NCBI GenBank assembly: GCA_003228495.1
Contig: QIDY01000263.1
Location: 1-15,073 of the forward strand
Length of the DNA: 15,073 nt
Origin: Nitrospirota bacterium
GTDB lineage: Bacteria; Nitrospirota; Nitrospiria; Nitrospirales; UBA8639
Direction: 5' to 3'
Shown in pieces: positions 6,639 to 14,498 of this stretch; within the stretch, counting starts at the first letter, position 1; the number at the start of each line of letters is the position of its first letter. Both the position numbers and the translations under genes were made by a program. The notes beneath the pieces were generated by a model. The model had not been told where the DNA came from. It searched no databases and saw only the letters and a program-made list of their open reading frames with translations.

Positions 6639-8939
6639 TTAGAATTGTGAATACTTCTGACGAAGCCGCTGACGAATAAACTCAGCCACAGTGTTAATAC
6701 AAAATGTAAACGCAAAGAGAATCAGGCCGGAAAGAAACAAGACACGATACAGGGTTCCCCCATGAGGTGCTTCAGGCATTTCGACCGCAATATTGGCAGA
6801 AAGCGTTCGAAATCCATTAAACACACTCCAATCCATAATGGGCGTATTTCCGGTGGCCATCAAAACAATCATGGTTTCACCAACTGCACGGCCAAAGCCA
6901 ATCATCAATGCAGAAAAAATTCCGGGGCTGGCCGAAACCAGAACGAGGCGAGTGAGCGTTTGCCATGGGGTCGCTCCAAGCGCGAGAGACCCGGCGACTA
7001 AATGACGTGGCACATTGGAAATAGAATCTTCCGCAATACTGAAAATGATGGGGATGACCGCGAATCCCATCGCAAAACTAATCACAATCGCATTGCGTTG
7101 ATCATAGACCAGCCCAAGATGATCCGTGAGCCACTGTTTATAATTCCCACCAAAGATTACCGATTCAATTGATGAATTCAACCCGAGACACATCCCAACC
7201 GTCACCACCACCGCAACCATGATCACCAGCAAATCCACTCCATATTTATCTAAACCGGCAAAGGACCTGGGCAAGACTTGCCATAGCAAACACACGAACC
7301 CGATCACCACAGGTAAGATGATGATCCCCGCCACGACGGCAGGAAAAATTTCTTCTAATAACGGCGCGAACCACAAGCCCGCCAAAAATCCCAAGACGAC
7401 GGACGGAAGGGCTGCCATAATCTCAATGCCGGGTTTGACAATAGCCCGGAGATGAGGATGCATAAACATCGCGGTATAGACCGCCCCCATGACTGCAAGC
7501 GGAACAGCCAGAATCATGGCATAAATCGTTCCCTTCAAGGTTCCGAAAATCAAAGGGATTAACCCAAGCTTAGGTTCAAACTCATCAGACCCACTTGAGG
7601 ACTGCCACATGAGTGCAGGGTCCTTATAGCCTTCATAGATTATCGGGAAAAACAAGGATCGAAACGTGACCTCGGGATAGGGATTGTCGATTGAAAATGT
7701 CCGCAAGCGTCCATCCGTCCCTAACCACGCGGCACCATTGGCTTTGGATGCGAAACGAAGAGCCGTGGTCTCAACCGAAATCCGATCAAATTCCACCATC
7801 GTTTGACCCGTCGTGGCATGATGCAGAATAACTTGTCCTTGACTATCTGCCGTCAAGAACCCTTTATCCCGCTGAGACGGAGAGATTGCTTGGACGACTC
7901 CGTTATGGGCTTGAAACGTCGCGACTTTACGGAATGGGATTTGTGAAGATTCACTCCCTTCACTCATTGGAACCCAGGTCATGACCTGGCCAGCTTGTGT
8001 CCCGACAACCAGTGTTCGCTCTCCAAGCAAATAGGTTAAGGCCGTGACAGCGTCTCCAGATTCCCCAACGGCCACTCGGCGGATTTTCGCTTCAACGCCA
8101 TCCCGCAATGACCATTCAAGAAGGTCGCCCTGGTCGGTTCCAGCCACCAATCGTTTGCCAAAACTATCCAACACCAAATGCGTGATTGTCGTCTTTTCGG
8201 GAACCACTAACTGCCGCTGAGTGACTGTCACTTCCTCGGAGAAAGAAAATTCACCCGGTTCTTCCACAAGAGTCAGCCACAAACCACCGGAACGTGTTAA
8301 TGCAGCAATAACCTGTCGTTCATCTTGTTGCGTATGGGCATGGCGTACCAATTCCTCCCCATCCGGAATCACACGAATGGGTTCCCTGACCTGGCTATTC
8401 GGAACAATGGTTCTACTATTTCCTTCAAACACAGGACGGAATTGTATGGCTACGGGAACGACAAATCCTTCTTGAGTGGCCACACTCAGCTGATTCCCTT
8501 TTTGTCCGATCAACACCGAAGATTGCACCGTGCCTGGAATCTCGAGCGTCCCCCCGACTTCGGGAACGGGAGTACCCTGAGGCATCCGTAAAAATTGCAA
8601 ATGGTTCCCCGCAAGCACAAACGCCACCTCTTGGTATTCATCGGAACCAATGACCGTGGTGTTCGAAAGAAAATCCTCTACTTCATTAACTTGCACAGTC
8701 GCAACAAGGTCACCACTTGCCGACCGAAACAGCGGAACCACTTCCCACACTAAATACAGAAATATCCCCATTATGCTCAAAATAGTCGCCATGCCCCCAA
8801 TCCAAACAACCACCCCGGCTGATCGATCCGCTGCATGCCGGAGACGTCGATGGGCTGTTCGATTTGTCCTTTTTGCCCATTCTGCAGGGGCTGGAGAAGC
8901 TTCTAAACCCGAGGCGAGGAGAGAATGGCGAATGTCCAT
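6639..8939 (-). CDS. pstC: Phosphate ABC transporter permease PstC, long form with periplasmic domain
   Basis: This protein has 766 residues, more than twice E. coli PstC (about 319). A basic cytosolic N-terminus (RTAHRRLRHAADR) precedes membrane helix one (about 42-66). About 380 residues then lie on the periplasmic side, with repeated short strands resembling a beta-propeller/WD40-like fold (for example RLVAGTDQGDLLEWSLRDG at 263-281, GTQAGQVMTWVP at 313-324, FLTADSQGQVILHHATTG at 361-378). The permease core follows from about 460, with the EAA loop VPRHLVAGSLALGATPWQ (643-660) and a GRAVGETM motif (683-690) typical of Pst permeases. Extended PstC is known in pseudomonads and related groups. 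The function of the extra domain is not known to me. An AGGA lies four bases before the ATG. The gap of 101 bases to pstS shows no clear attenuator. Confidence 0.94.
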   Translation of the reverse strand: MDIRHSLLASGLEASPAPAEWAKRTNRTAHRRLRHAADRSAGVVVWIGGMATILSIMGIFLYLVWEVVPLFRSASGDLVATVQVNEVEDFLSNTTVIGSDEYQEVAFVLAGNHLQFLRMPQGTPVPEVGGTLEIPGTVQSSVLIGQKGNQLSVATQEGFVVPVAIQFRPVFEGNSRTIVPNSQVREPIRVIPDGEELVRHAHTQQDERQVIAALTRSGGLWLTLVEEPGEFSFSEEVTVTQRQLVVPEKTTITHLVLDSFGKRLVAGTDQGDLLEWSLRDGVEAKIRRVAVGESGDAVTALTYLLGERTLVVGTQAGQVMTWVPMSEGSESSQIPFRKVATFQAHNGVVQAISPSQRDKGFLTADSQGQVILHHATTGQTMVEFDRISVETTALRFASKANGAAWLGTDGRLRTFSIDNPYPEVTFRSLFFPIIYEGYKDPALMWQSSSGSDEFEPKLGLIPLIFGTLKGTIYAMILAVPLAVMGAVYTAMFMHPHLRAIVKPGIEIMAALPSVVLGFLAGLWFAPLLEEIFPAVVAGIIILPVVIGFVCLLWQVLPRSFAGLDKYGVDLLVIMVAVVVTVGMCLGLNSSIESVIFGGNYKQWLTDHLGLVYDQRNAIVISFAMGFAVIPIIFSIAEDSISNVPRHLVAGSLALGATPWQTLTRLVLVSASPGIFSALMIGFGRAVGETMIVLMATGNTPIMDWSVFNGFRTLSANIAVEMPEAPHGGTLYRVLFLSGLILFAFTFCINTVAEFIRQRLRQKYSQF

Positions 8940-9040
8940 CAGATCCTAACAATCACAGTTTGGCAGATCACAAAAAATCCTACTCCGGGCCATTCGAACA
9001 GAAGGTGGCTAGGAGGTGACTAGAACTTTCATCAACAAAT

Positions 9041-10054
9041 CTATTCAAAATTGCCACGTTGTTTCGCAATAAGTCTGGCACTTAACGGAAAATACCCATC
9101 TTTGATAACCACTTTTTGGCCTTCTCGACTGTACACAAAGTTCAAGAACTCTTTGACAAGGGGGGACAGCGGCTTATTCGGAGCCTTGTTCACATACACG
9201 AACAAAAGGCGCGCCAAGGGATACGCCCCCTTCGACGCATTCTCAAACGTGGGTTCCACAAAATCTTCTCCATCTTTCATTGCAAGGGGGACCACCCTTA
9301 CACCTGATGTCCGATACCCAATGCCGCTATACCCCATCCCAGCTCGATCTTTGGTCACACCTTGAACGACAGAAGCCGAACCCGGTTGTTCCTTGACTTG
9401 ATCTTTATAATCGCCATTTTGCAACACTTTCTTTTTGAAAAAACCATATGTGCCAGAGGCCGAGTTTCGTCCATATAAACTCACCGGAGTCTTTGCAAAC
9501 GAGCCCTTCAATCCCAACTGGCCCCATGTCTTAATATCTTTTTTATGACCCTGACGACGAGTTTTGGAATATGCCGCATCCACTTGGGGCACAGTCATAC
9601 CCGATATCGGATTATCCTTATTGACATACAACGCCAACGCGTCGATGGCCACCGGAAACGGGGTCGGCTTATAGCCGAATTTGGCCTCAAACACATCCAT
9701 TTCCTTCCCCTTCATTTTTCGAGACATGGGACCCAATTGGGCCGTGCCTTCAATTAAAGCAGGGGGTGCCGTACTAGACCCTTTACCCTCGATTTGAATT
9801 TTGACGTTGGGATATTGTTTTCGGAACCCTTCGGCCCAAAGCGTCATCAAATTATTTAAGGTATCCGACCCGATACTATTTAAATTCCCCGAGACTCCGC
9901 TGACCCGGGTATATCCTGTCCAGTTGGGATCATCCATAGACTCTTTTGCCCAGGCTGTTGAATGATCCAACCCTCCAACTCCATACCACCCCAACAACAG
10001 CCCAACGATGACAGATAAAATCCCCATGGCCCAATTTCTCGACGCTGTTTTCAT
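9041..10054 (-). CDS. pstS: Periplasmic phosphate-binding protein PstS
   Basis: This 337-residue class-II phosphate-binding protein starts at the second of two close ATGs. The AAGGAGG at 10063-10069 sits eight bases from it, but only two bases from the ATG at 10060. A signal peptide is clear: basic MKTASRNW, a hydrophobic core around ILSVIVGLLLGW, and a likely cut after STAWA. Phosphate-site motifs are present: SIGSDTL near 60-66, LGPMSRKM near 107-114 and GRNSASGTYGFF near 195-206. It delivers phosphate to PstCA in the inner membrane and is first in the operon, the usual place for the highest expression. The gene looks intact. Confidence 0.96.
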   Translation of the reverse strand: MKTASRNWAMGILSVIVGLLLGWYGVGGLDHSTAWAKESMDDPNWTGYTRVSGVSGNLNSIGSDTLNNLMTLWAEGFRKQYPNVKIQIEGKGSSTAPPALIEGTAQLGPMSRKMKGKEMDVFEAKFGYKPTPFPVAIDALALYVNKDNPISGMTVPQVDAAYSKTRRQGHKKDIKTWGQLGLKGSFAKTPVSLYGRNSASGTYGFFKKKVLQNGDYKDQVKEQPGSASVVQGVTKDRAGMGYSGIGYRTSGVRVVPLAMKDGEDFVEPTFENASKGAYPLARLLFVYVNKAPNKPLSPLVKEFLNFVYSREGQKVVIKDGYFPLSARLIAKQRGNFE

Positions 10055-10083
10055 GAACATTTCCTCCTTAGATTAATGAGACA

Positions 10084-10128
10084 ATTATACTTCATCGAAA
10101 TTTCTCTAAGGTAACAGCTATATTACGA
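10084..10128 (-). promoter_or_regulatory. Putative Pho-regulated promoter of the pst operon
   Basis: On the - strand a perfect -10 box TATAAT (10084-10089) lies about 30 bases before the pstS start codon, with no good -35 box (ACCTTA at 17 bases), as expected for an activator-dependent promoter. Upstream is TCGTAAT-ATAG-CTGTTAC (10111-10128). It fits the 7+4+7 layout of the E. coli Pho box, CTGTCAT-4-CTGTCAC, at 12 of 18 positions. The spacing to the -10 is about ten bases longer than in E. coli, so the match is suggestive only. Confidence 0.45.
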
Positions 10129-10237
10129 ACGTGTTAAATATCGTTCATCCTAACTGGAGAATCAAAGCTACGAACCCCACCATTTGCACTGACAATCATA
10201 TCCTAGCAAGCAACTGTTGCTATCCTGTTGGGTTCAA

Positions 10238-10255
10238 GTTACAGTTCTGTAATGT
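10238..10255 (-). promoter_or_regulatory. Second Pho-box-like / palindromic site upstream of pstS
   Basis: On the - strand ACATTAC-AGAA-CTGTAAC has one good Pho half-site (CTGTAAC, 6 of 7) and a weaker one. It also contains the perfect palindrome TTACAG-TT-CTGTAA (10239-10252, + strand). A further short palindrome, GCAACTGTTGC, lies at 10210-10220. Binding of PhoB or another dimeric regulator is possible. Confidence 0.3.
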
Positions 10256-10320
10256 TTTAAGAATTGTGGTTTGGACCAATTAATGCAGGGAGAAAAACGA
10301 CTGAAGTAGGTGGGAAATGT

Positions 10321-10359
10321 GAAAAATTCCACCGAAGGCTGTTTCCGAAGGTATTCGGT
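10321..10359 (-). terminator. Probable terminator after phoR
   Basis: Read on the - strand, about 50 bases after the phoR stop, ACCGAA (10354-10359) can pair with TTCGGT (10331-10336), or the inner CCGAA-TACC-TTCGG hairpin can form. AATTTTTC follows at 10321-10328. The stem is short but the T-run is well placed. This would separate phoBR transcripts from the pst operon. Confidence 0.4.
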
Positions 10360-10411
10360 TAGTGATCAGGAAATTGCAGAAAGAGAAAAGGCTGACCGCA
10401 TGCGGTATTCT

Positions 10412-11797
10412 TCACCGCTTTTCTTCTTCAGTGGCCACGTGTGAAGATATGGGTAACGTCAATTCTACCGTTGTACCCTTGCCCACGTCACTCTGAATCC
10501 GGAATTGGCCTCTCAACAGGTGCACTAGATGCTTGACGATGGATAAGCCAAGTCCGGTCCCACCCTCTGCTCTCGATCGGGCACGATCCACGCGATAAAA
10601 CCGTTCGGTGATTCTTGGCAAGTCCGTAGAGGGGATGCCCTGTCCCGTGTCCCTGACTTGCAAGACAATGCATTGTTCTTCTTGAGGAACCGCTTGAAAC
10701 AAGATCGTACCTCCCTTTGGAGAATATTTGATGGCATTATCGACTAAATTAACAAGAATCTGGATAATCCGATCACGGTCGACCCAAGCTTTGTGCATCT
10801 GTTCCACATCGCTGAAGATCTGTAAAGACTTTTTGGACAATTGACTCTGAAACATCTCACAGACTTCTTCCACAACTTCTCGCAATGAAATCGTTTCGCA
10901 GCGCAGAATCACTTTGCCGGATTCAATTTCCGAGAGACTTCGCAAATCGTCAACTAATCGACTAAGCCGCTCGGCATGTTGATGCGCGATATGGACAAAT
11001 TTTCGATTGTTCGGCGTTTCCAGAGATGGTTCATCACTCAACGTTTCCAGATATCCGACAATGACCGTCAGGGGAGTGCGCAATTCATGGGACACGTTAT
11101 CAATGAACTCCGCCCGCACTTGTTCCAACCGCCTCAATTGCGTAACATCATGCAACACAATCACACTGCCTTTATCCTGATTGGCAAGTGGAAACGGTAA
11201 TCCATACACTTCTAGCGTCATTGGAGGTGATACATGTATTTCAATTTCCACACGTTGGGTTTCATCCAAAGCCAGCTCTTGGCATCGTTCGACTAATTCG
11301 GCTAACTCCTTATTCCGAAGCACTTCCCACACCGATCGTCCTTGTAATTGTTGTTCGTCAAACCCAAGGATTCGACAGGCGCTGGGATTGCTGAACAGAA
11401 CCTGTCCTTTAGGATCAAACGCCACGACGCCTTCCACTAAATTTTCAACAATGGCCACAATTTTCGCTCGCTCTTCTTCAAGGTTGGCCATCCGTATTTT
11501 GATTTGAGTGACTGTGTGCTGGAGTTCAATGCCCAAAGCCTCAGGTTCGGAAGGGAGAGAAGAACGGCCCTCTTGTTTTTCTGTCACTTGCTGCAATTGA
11601 TGAAAGGCTGCGCGAATCCTTCCCTCATTTTCACAAGTCTGTTTCCAGACGTTCCGAGTCATTACATAGGCCACACTGATCAGACCCATACCTATCAACC
11701 CTATCGACCACAACGGCCATTCCCAGATCAGGCCTCCTCCGACAACAGCTATAGCTGCTATCATCCAACCCACAAGAGTTAAGGGAGGATTACCCAT
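10412..11797 (-). CDS. phoR: Phosphate sensor histidine kinase PhoR
   Basis: This 461-residue membrane histidine kinase has two N-terminal hydrophobic segments (about 6-24 and 27-47) with almost no periplasmic loop, which fits PhoR sensing phosphate through the Pst-PhoU complex rather than directly. A linker and PAS domain follow (about 108-220, IVENLVEGVVAFDPKGQVLFSN). The dimerisation/phosphoacceptor helix is FIDNVSHELRTPLT with H237. The ATPase domain has the N box LVDNAIKYSP (351-360), G1 DTGQGIP (383-389), F box ERFYRVD (398-404) and G2 GGTGLGLSIV (412-421). All catalytic elements are intact. It lies 32 bases downstream of phoB, with which it should form a two-component system and one transcript. 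Confidence 0.93.
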   Translation of the reverse strand: MGNPPLTLVGWMIAAIAVVGGGLIWEWPLWSIGLIGMGLISVAYVMTRNVWKQTCENEGRIRAAFHQLQQVTEKQEGRSSLPSEPEALGIELQHTVTQIKIRMANLEEERAKIVAIVENLVEGVVAFDPKGQVLFSNPSACRILGFDEQQLQGRSVWEVLRNKELAELVERCQELALDETQRVEIEIHVSPPMTLEVYGLPFPLANQDKGSVIVLHDVTQLRRLEQVRAEFIDNVSHELRTPLTVIVGYLETLSDEPSLETPNNRKFVHIAHQHAERLSRLVDDLRSLSEIESGKVILRCETISLREVVEEVCEMFQSQLSKKSLQIFSDVEQMHKAWVDRDRIIQILVNLVDNAIKYSPKGGTILFQAVPQEEQCIVLQVRDTGQGIPSTDLPRITERFYRVDRARSRAEGGTGLGLSIVKHLVHLLRGQFRIQSDVGKGTTVELTLPISSHVATEEEKR

Positions 11798-11829
11798 AAT
11801 TGGCTTTCACGATCATATCAAGACAAGAG

Positions 11830-12488
11830 TTACACCATCTCAGCATCAAAACGATATCCCACACCTTTCACAGTCACCACTCGTTTGTGTTCCTCACCTA
11901 ACTTTTCGCGTAGTCGCCGGATATGAACATCCACAGTACGGGATTCAATGTCCACCGCATTGGAATACCCCCAAACATCACGATTGAGCACACGTCCATT
12001 GGCATTCATGAGCGCACACAGCAGATCGAACTCTTTAACAGTCAACTCTACAACTGTTCCTCCCACGGAGACTTGATGCTTCCCCTCATCCACCTCTAAC
12101 ATCCCGACTCGCTTGAGCCTTGGTGTTTCTTGGCCTTGCCCACGCCGCAAGACCGCTTTGACTCGAGCAACAAGTTCCCGAGGACTAAAGGGTTTCACCA
12201 TATAATCATCCGCTCCAATTTCCAAGCCGACAATTTCGCGGTCAACATGATGATGGCAATTGAGGCAGTCTTGGGATCTTTGCGGAGTTTCCGGCAGACT
12301 TCTAACCCATCGACACCCGGCAACATCAAATCCAACACCATGAGATCAGGAGACCGGTTTCTCGCAACTTGCAATGCCGATTCCCCATCTCGAGCTTCTA
12401 GACACGTGAGCCCATCTTTTTCGAGATGATAGCGAACAAGCTCAACAAGATCTTTTTCATCATCCACGATCAACACGGTTGCAGACAT
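11830..12488 (-). pseudogene. phoB: PhoB response regulator, frameshifted
   Basis: Both halves of an OmpR/PhoB regulator are present but in different frames. From the ATG at 12488 (GAGGAGA seven bases upstream) the receiver reads normally: acidic D9/D10, phosphoacceptor D53 in VLDLMLPG, then T83 in IIMLTAK. It then runs off-frame to an early TGA at 12195. The second frame resumes with VDREIVGLEIGADDY and continues through VKPFSPREL and the winged helix (RTVDVHIRRLREKLG, VKGVGYRF) to a TAA at 11830. The join at 12237-12245 reads TTGACCGCG on the coding strand, which serves both as LTA in the first frame and as part of VDRE in the second. A 22-base deletion between two such repeats would restore the usual LTAKGEEVDREIVGLE. 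In addition the winged helix reads LNRDVWGYS, about five residues short of the usual R-(D/E)-QLLxx-VWGY. As written, the protein would be nonfunctional. Confidence 0.88.
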
Positions 12489-12935
12489 AAAGATTTCTCC
12501 TCAAGATTGAACCTCAGAATCCCGACCGTCGATTGCACATTTTTTCTTTTGTAATGTTCGAAATATCGTTTTATCGCAACCATGGCATAACAATCATCTT
12601 CATTGTAGACGCGATGCAACCCTTTTGTGTAGTGCTAAAGATCCTTAGCTGTAAAGCGAACCCTAGCAATGGGGAAAGGAGGAATGGAATCTCCTCCTTT
12701 TATAAGGAGTGGAAAGGTGATGAGCCTGCGATGAAGGATATGGCTGCTAATGATCTAGGATATAGAAGGCTAGCATAGACAGGAAAGAAAAGGAAAAAGT
12801 AAACGGAGGATGCTTTATTTTTTTGCTTTCTATTCCTTATTCTATACTCTTCACTCATCATGGCTCAAAGGCGTGGGAAATAACCAGGATCATGCGGCAA
12901 TTATAAGGTGAAGAGAAGCCCTGACAAGCAAGATC
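12489..12935. other. 447-base gap upstream of phoB
   Basis: It holds the phoB leader (ribosome site GAGGAGA), a hairpin at 12675-12700, and an A/T-rich purine/pyrimidine tract near 12780-12840 with a T7 run (+ strand). A short open frame on the + strand in this stretch has no ribosome site and no recognisable protein character. I see no gene here. The phoBR promoter must lie within the leftmost part, but I cannot point to a convincing -35/-10 pair. Confidence 0.4.
12675..12700. terminator. Hairpin between AAA gene and phoB (possible terminator)
   Basis: AAAGGAGGA (12675-12683) and TCCTCCTTT (12692-12700) form a perfect 9-base stem with an 8-base loop. The T-rich end of the right arm continues briefly (TTTTATAA), giving a weak terminator shape on the + strand. 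For leftward transcripts coming from the AAA gene, 236 bases upstream, it could stop read-through into phoB. Because each arm contains an AGGAGG-like or complementary sequence, a regulatory role in the phoB leader is a second possibility. Confidence 0.35.
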
Positions 12936-14329
12936 CTAGCTCGCGGTTTGATCATACTCGGCTGCTTCCACAAAGAAATAAGTGTGGCATGCTCGATCAA
13001 TAAACGTTTTAGACAACGTAGGAGGAACGCTGTTAAATTTTGCAATACTCACGATCTGTTCCAAAAGATCCCACAACTGCGCATATTGAGTTGATATTTT
13101 TTATACACGCCCTCTAAGAGATAATCGACAGCTTCAGAATCATAGGGTACCCCTTTTTTGTTACAGACTTCTTCAAAGATCTGTTTAAATCGTTCTGGTG
13201 TCGGATCGCCAATGTAAATTTTATTACGAATCCGACGGAGAAAGGCTTCATCCGCCAGTTTAGCCGGCTCTAAATTCGTGGCAAACAGTACAATGGTATC
13301 GAAGGGAATTTGAAAGACTTTTCCTGTATGCAATGTAAGGTAATCCACACGTTTTTCCAACGGCACAATCCACCGATTGAGTAAATCTCTTGGACGCACC
13401 AACTGCCGACCAAAGTCGTCAATAAGAAACACTCCCCCGTTGGCCTTGATATGGGGTGGGGCTTTGTAATATTTCGCTGAAGCATTAAACGACAAATCCA
13501 GCGTCGCCATGGTTAACTCACCGCCGGCAAACTCAATCGGCCTTTTACAGAGTACCCAGCGAGTGTCATATTCCTTTTTGCTTTCAATCAAGATACGAGA
13601 GGCTTCTTGAGGGACATCTACTTTTACATGGGTGATCGGATCAAAAATTTGAATGATTTGACCGTCCACTTCCATTGCATGAGGGATATAAACTTCTCCA
13701 CCACCAACCGCTTCCAACATTTTTCCAATGGCTTCAGCCAAAACCGTCTTTCCATTCCCCGGAGGCCCGTACAAAAAAATGGCCCATCCGGAATTCACCG
13801 CTTCACCAAGCTGATCAACTGTACCAGGGGTCAACACCAAATGTTCCGTCGCGGCTGTGACGGTCCGCCGGTCGATGGTCAAACTATTCACAGGTTGGCT
13901 TTTCATCATGGCGATATATTGCTGTAAGGTAACAGGTGCCGGTCCCACATACCGGCACACTTCTATGAATGCCTTAGCTCGCTCACGTCCAGCCTCAGTC
14001 AGCACATATCGGAGCAAGACACCTAATGATTCTCCATGCCCCTTTACCTCACAGAACTTTTCTCGCTGAATCAGGGTGAATAATTCTTTCATCACCCCAT
14101 AGGGCAACTTCATGATTTCTCCGGCGGTCCGCTCGGTAAGCTCTCCCTGCGTGAATAAGGTCCTTACCAACAATTGCACAAGCAATTCTTCCGGCAAACC
14201 GGTTTCGGCTATGGTGGTTGGTGCAGGTAACATACGAACATTCCTACCGGCTTGAGGAGCGTCGTTTTTCTTCTCGGTATTTTCAGCAGTGGCCTTCCCA
14301 TAGTTCGGGATGGTGACGGTACCATTCAT
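12936..14329 (-). pseudogene. AAA-family ATPase with N-terminal helical domain, frameshifted near the C-terminus
   Basis: The ATG at 14329 has AAGGAGA six bases upstream. The first 419 residues read normally. An unassigned N-terminal region (about 40-145, winged-helix-like, LPEELLVQLLVRTLFTQGEL) precedes an AAA+ core with Walker A GPPGNGKT (188-195), Walker B FLIDD (301-305), sensor-1 FATN (349-352) and an arginine-rich FLRRIRNK (363-370) that may hold the arginine finger. After NMRSC the frame shifts and stops at 13049. In another frame, from about 13070 down to a TAG at 12936, the peptide DLLEQIVSIAKFN...TYFFVEAAEYDQTAS continues as a credible lid domain. The likely parental join is CHPRDLL, so about 7 bases (or one base, if the join was CGDLL) are missing. 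The family is MoxR-like in style and I do not know its substrate. The truncated form keeps all ATPase motifs and may retain some activity. Confidence 0.75.
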
Positions 14330-14427
14330 TCGTGCTCTCCTTTATTCATTCTTTGATAGGATAGTTTGAGATTTTCTTCAACAGTCGTTTTTCTCTTTCA
14401 TGAAGTGGGAAATACTTGTAAAATTAC

Positions 14428-14447
14428 AGAAACAGCTTGCTGTCTCT
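14428..14447. promoter_or_regulatory. Inverted repeat in the divergent intergenic region
   Basis: AGAaACAGC-TT-GCTGTcTCT is a palindrome with one mismatched pair in nine. It sits in the 169-base region between the divergent AAA ATPase and substrate-binding-protein genes. Just upstream, TGTAAAATTACA (14418-14427) is a second short palindrome. A shared operator for both genes is possible. No confident -35/-10 pair was found. Confidence 0.3.
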
Positions 14448-14498
14448 TCACTAGTTTCTTTTTTCTATCTTGATCATCACACCATTTTCTGAGGTATC

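Noticed and set aside
10055..10060. First of two ATGs as pstS start
   Set aside because: AAGGAGG is only two bases from it but eight bases from the second ATG at 10054, which also begins the signal peptide well.
12195..12260. Programmed ribosomal frameshifting in phoB
   Set aside because: There is no slippery heptamer or downstream structure at the join, and residues known to be conserved (about seven) are missing, which a frameshift alone would not explain.
12195..12488. A stand-alone single-domain response regulator instead of a broken phoB
   Set aside because: The sequence after MLTAK is off-frame noise, and the rest of the receiver and the DNA-binding domain follow at once in another frame.
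12533..12778. 81-residue open frame on the + strand upstream of phoB
   Set aside because: There is no ribosome site and no family resemblance, and it runs through the 12675-12700 hairpin.
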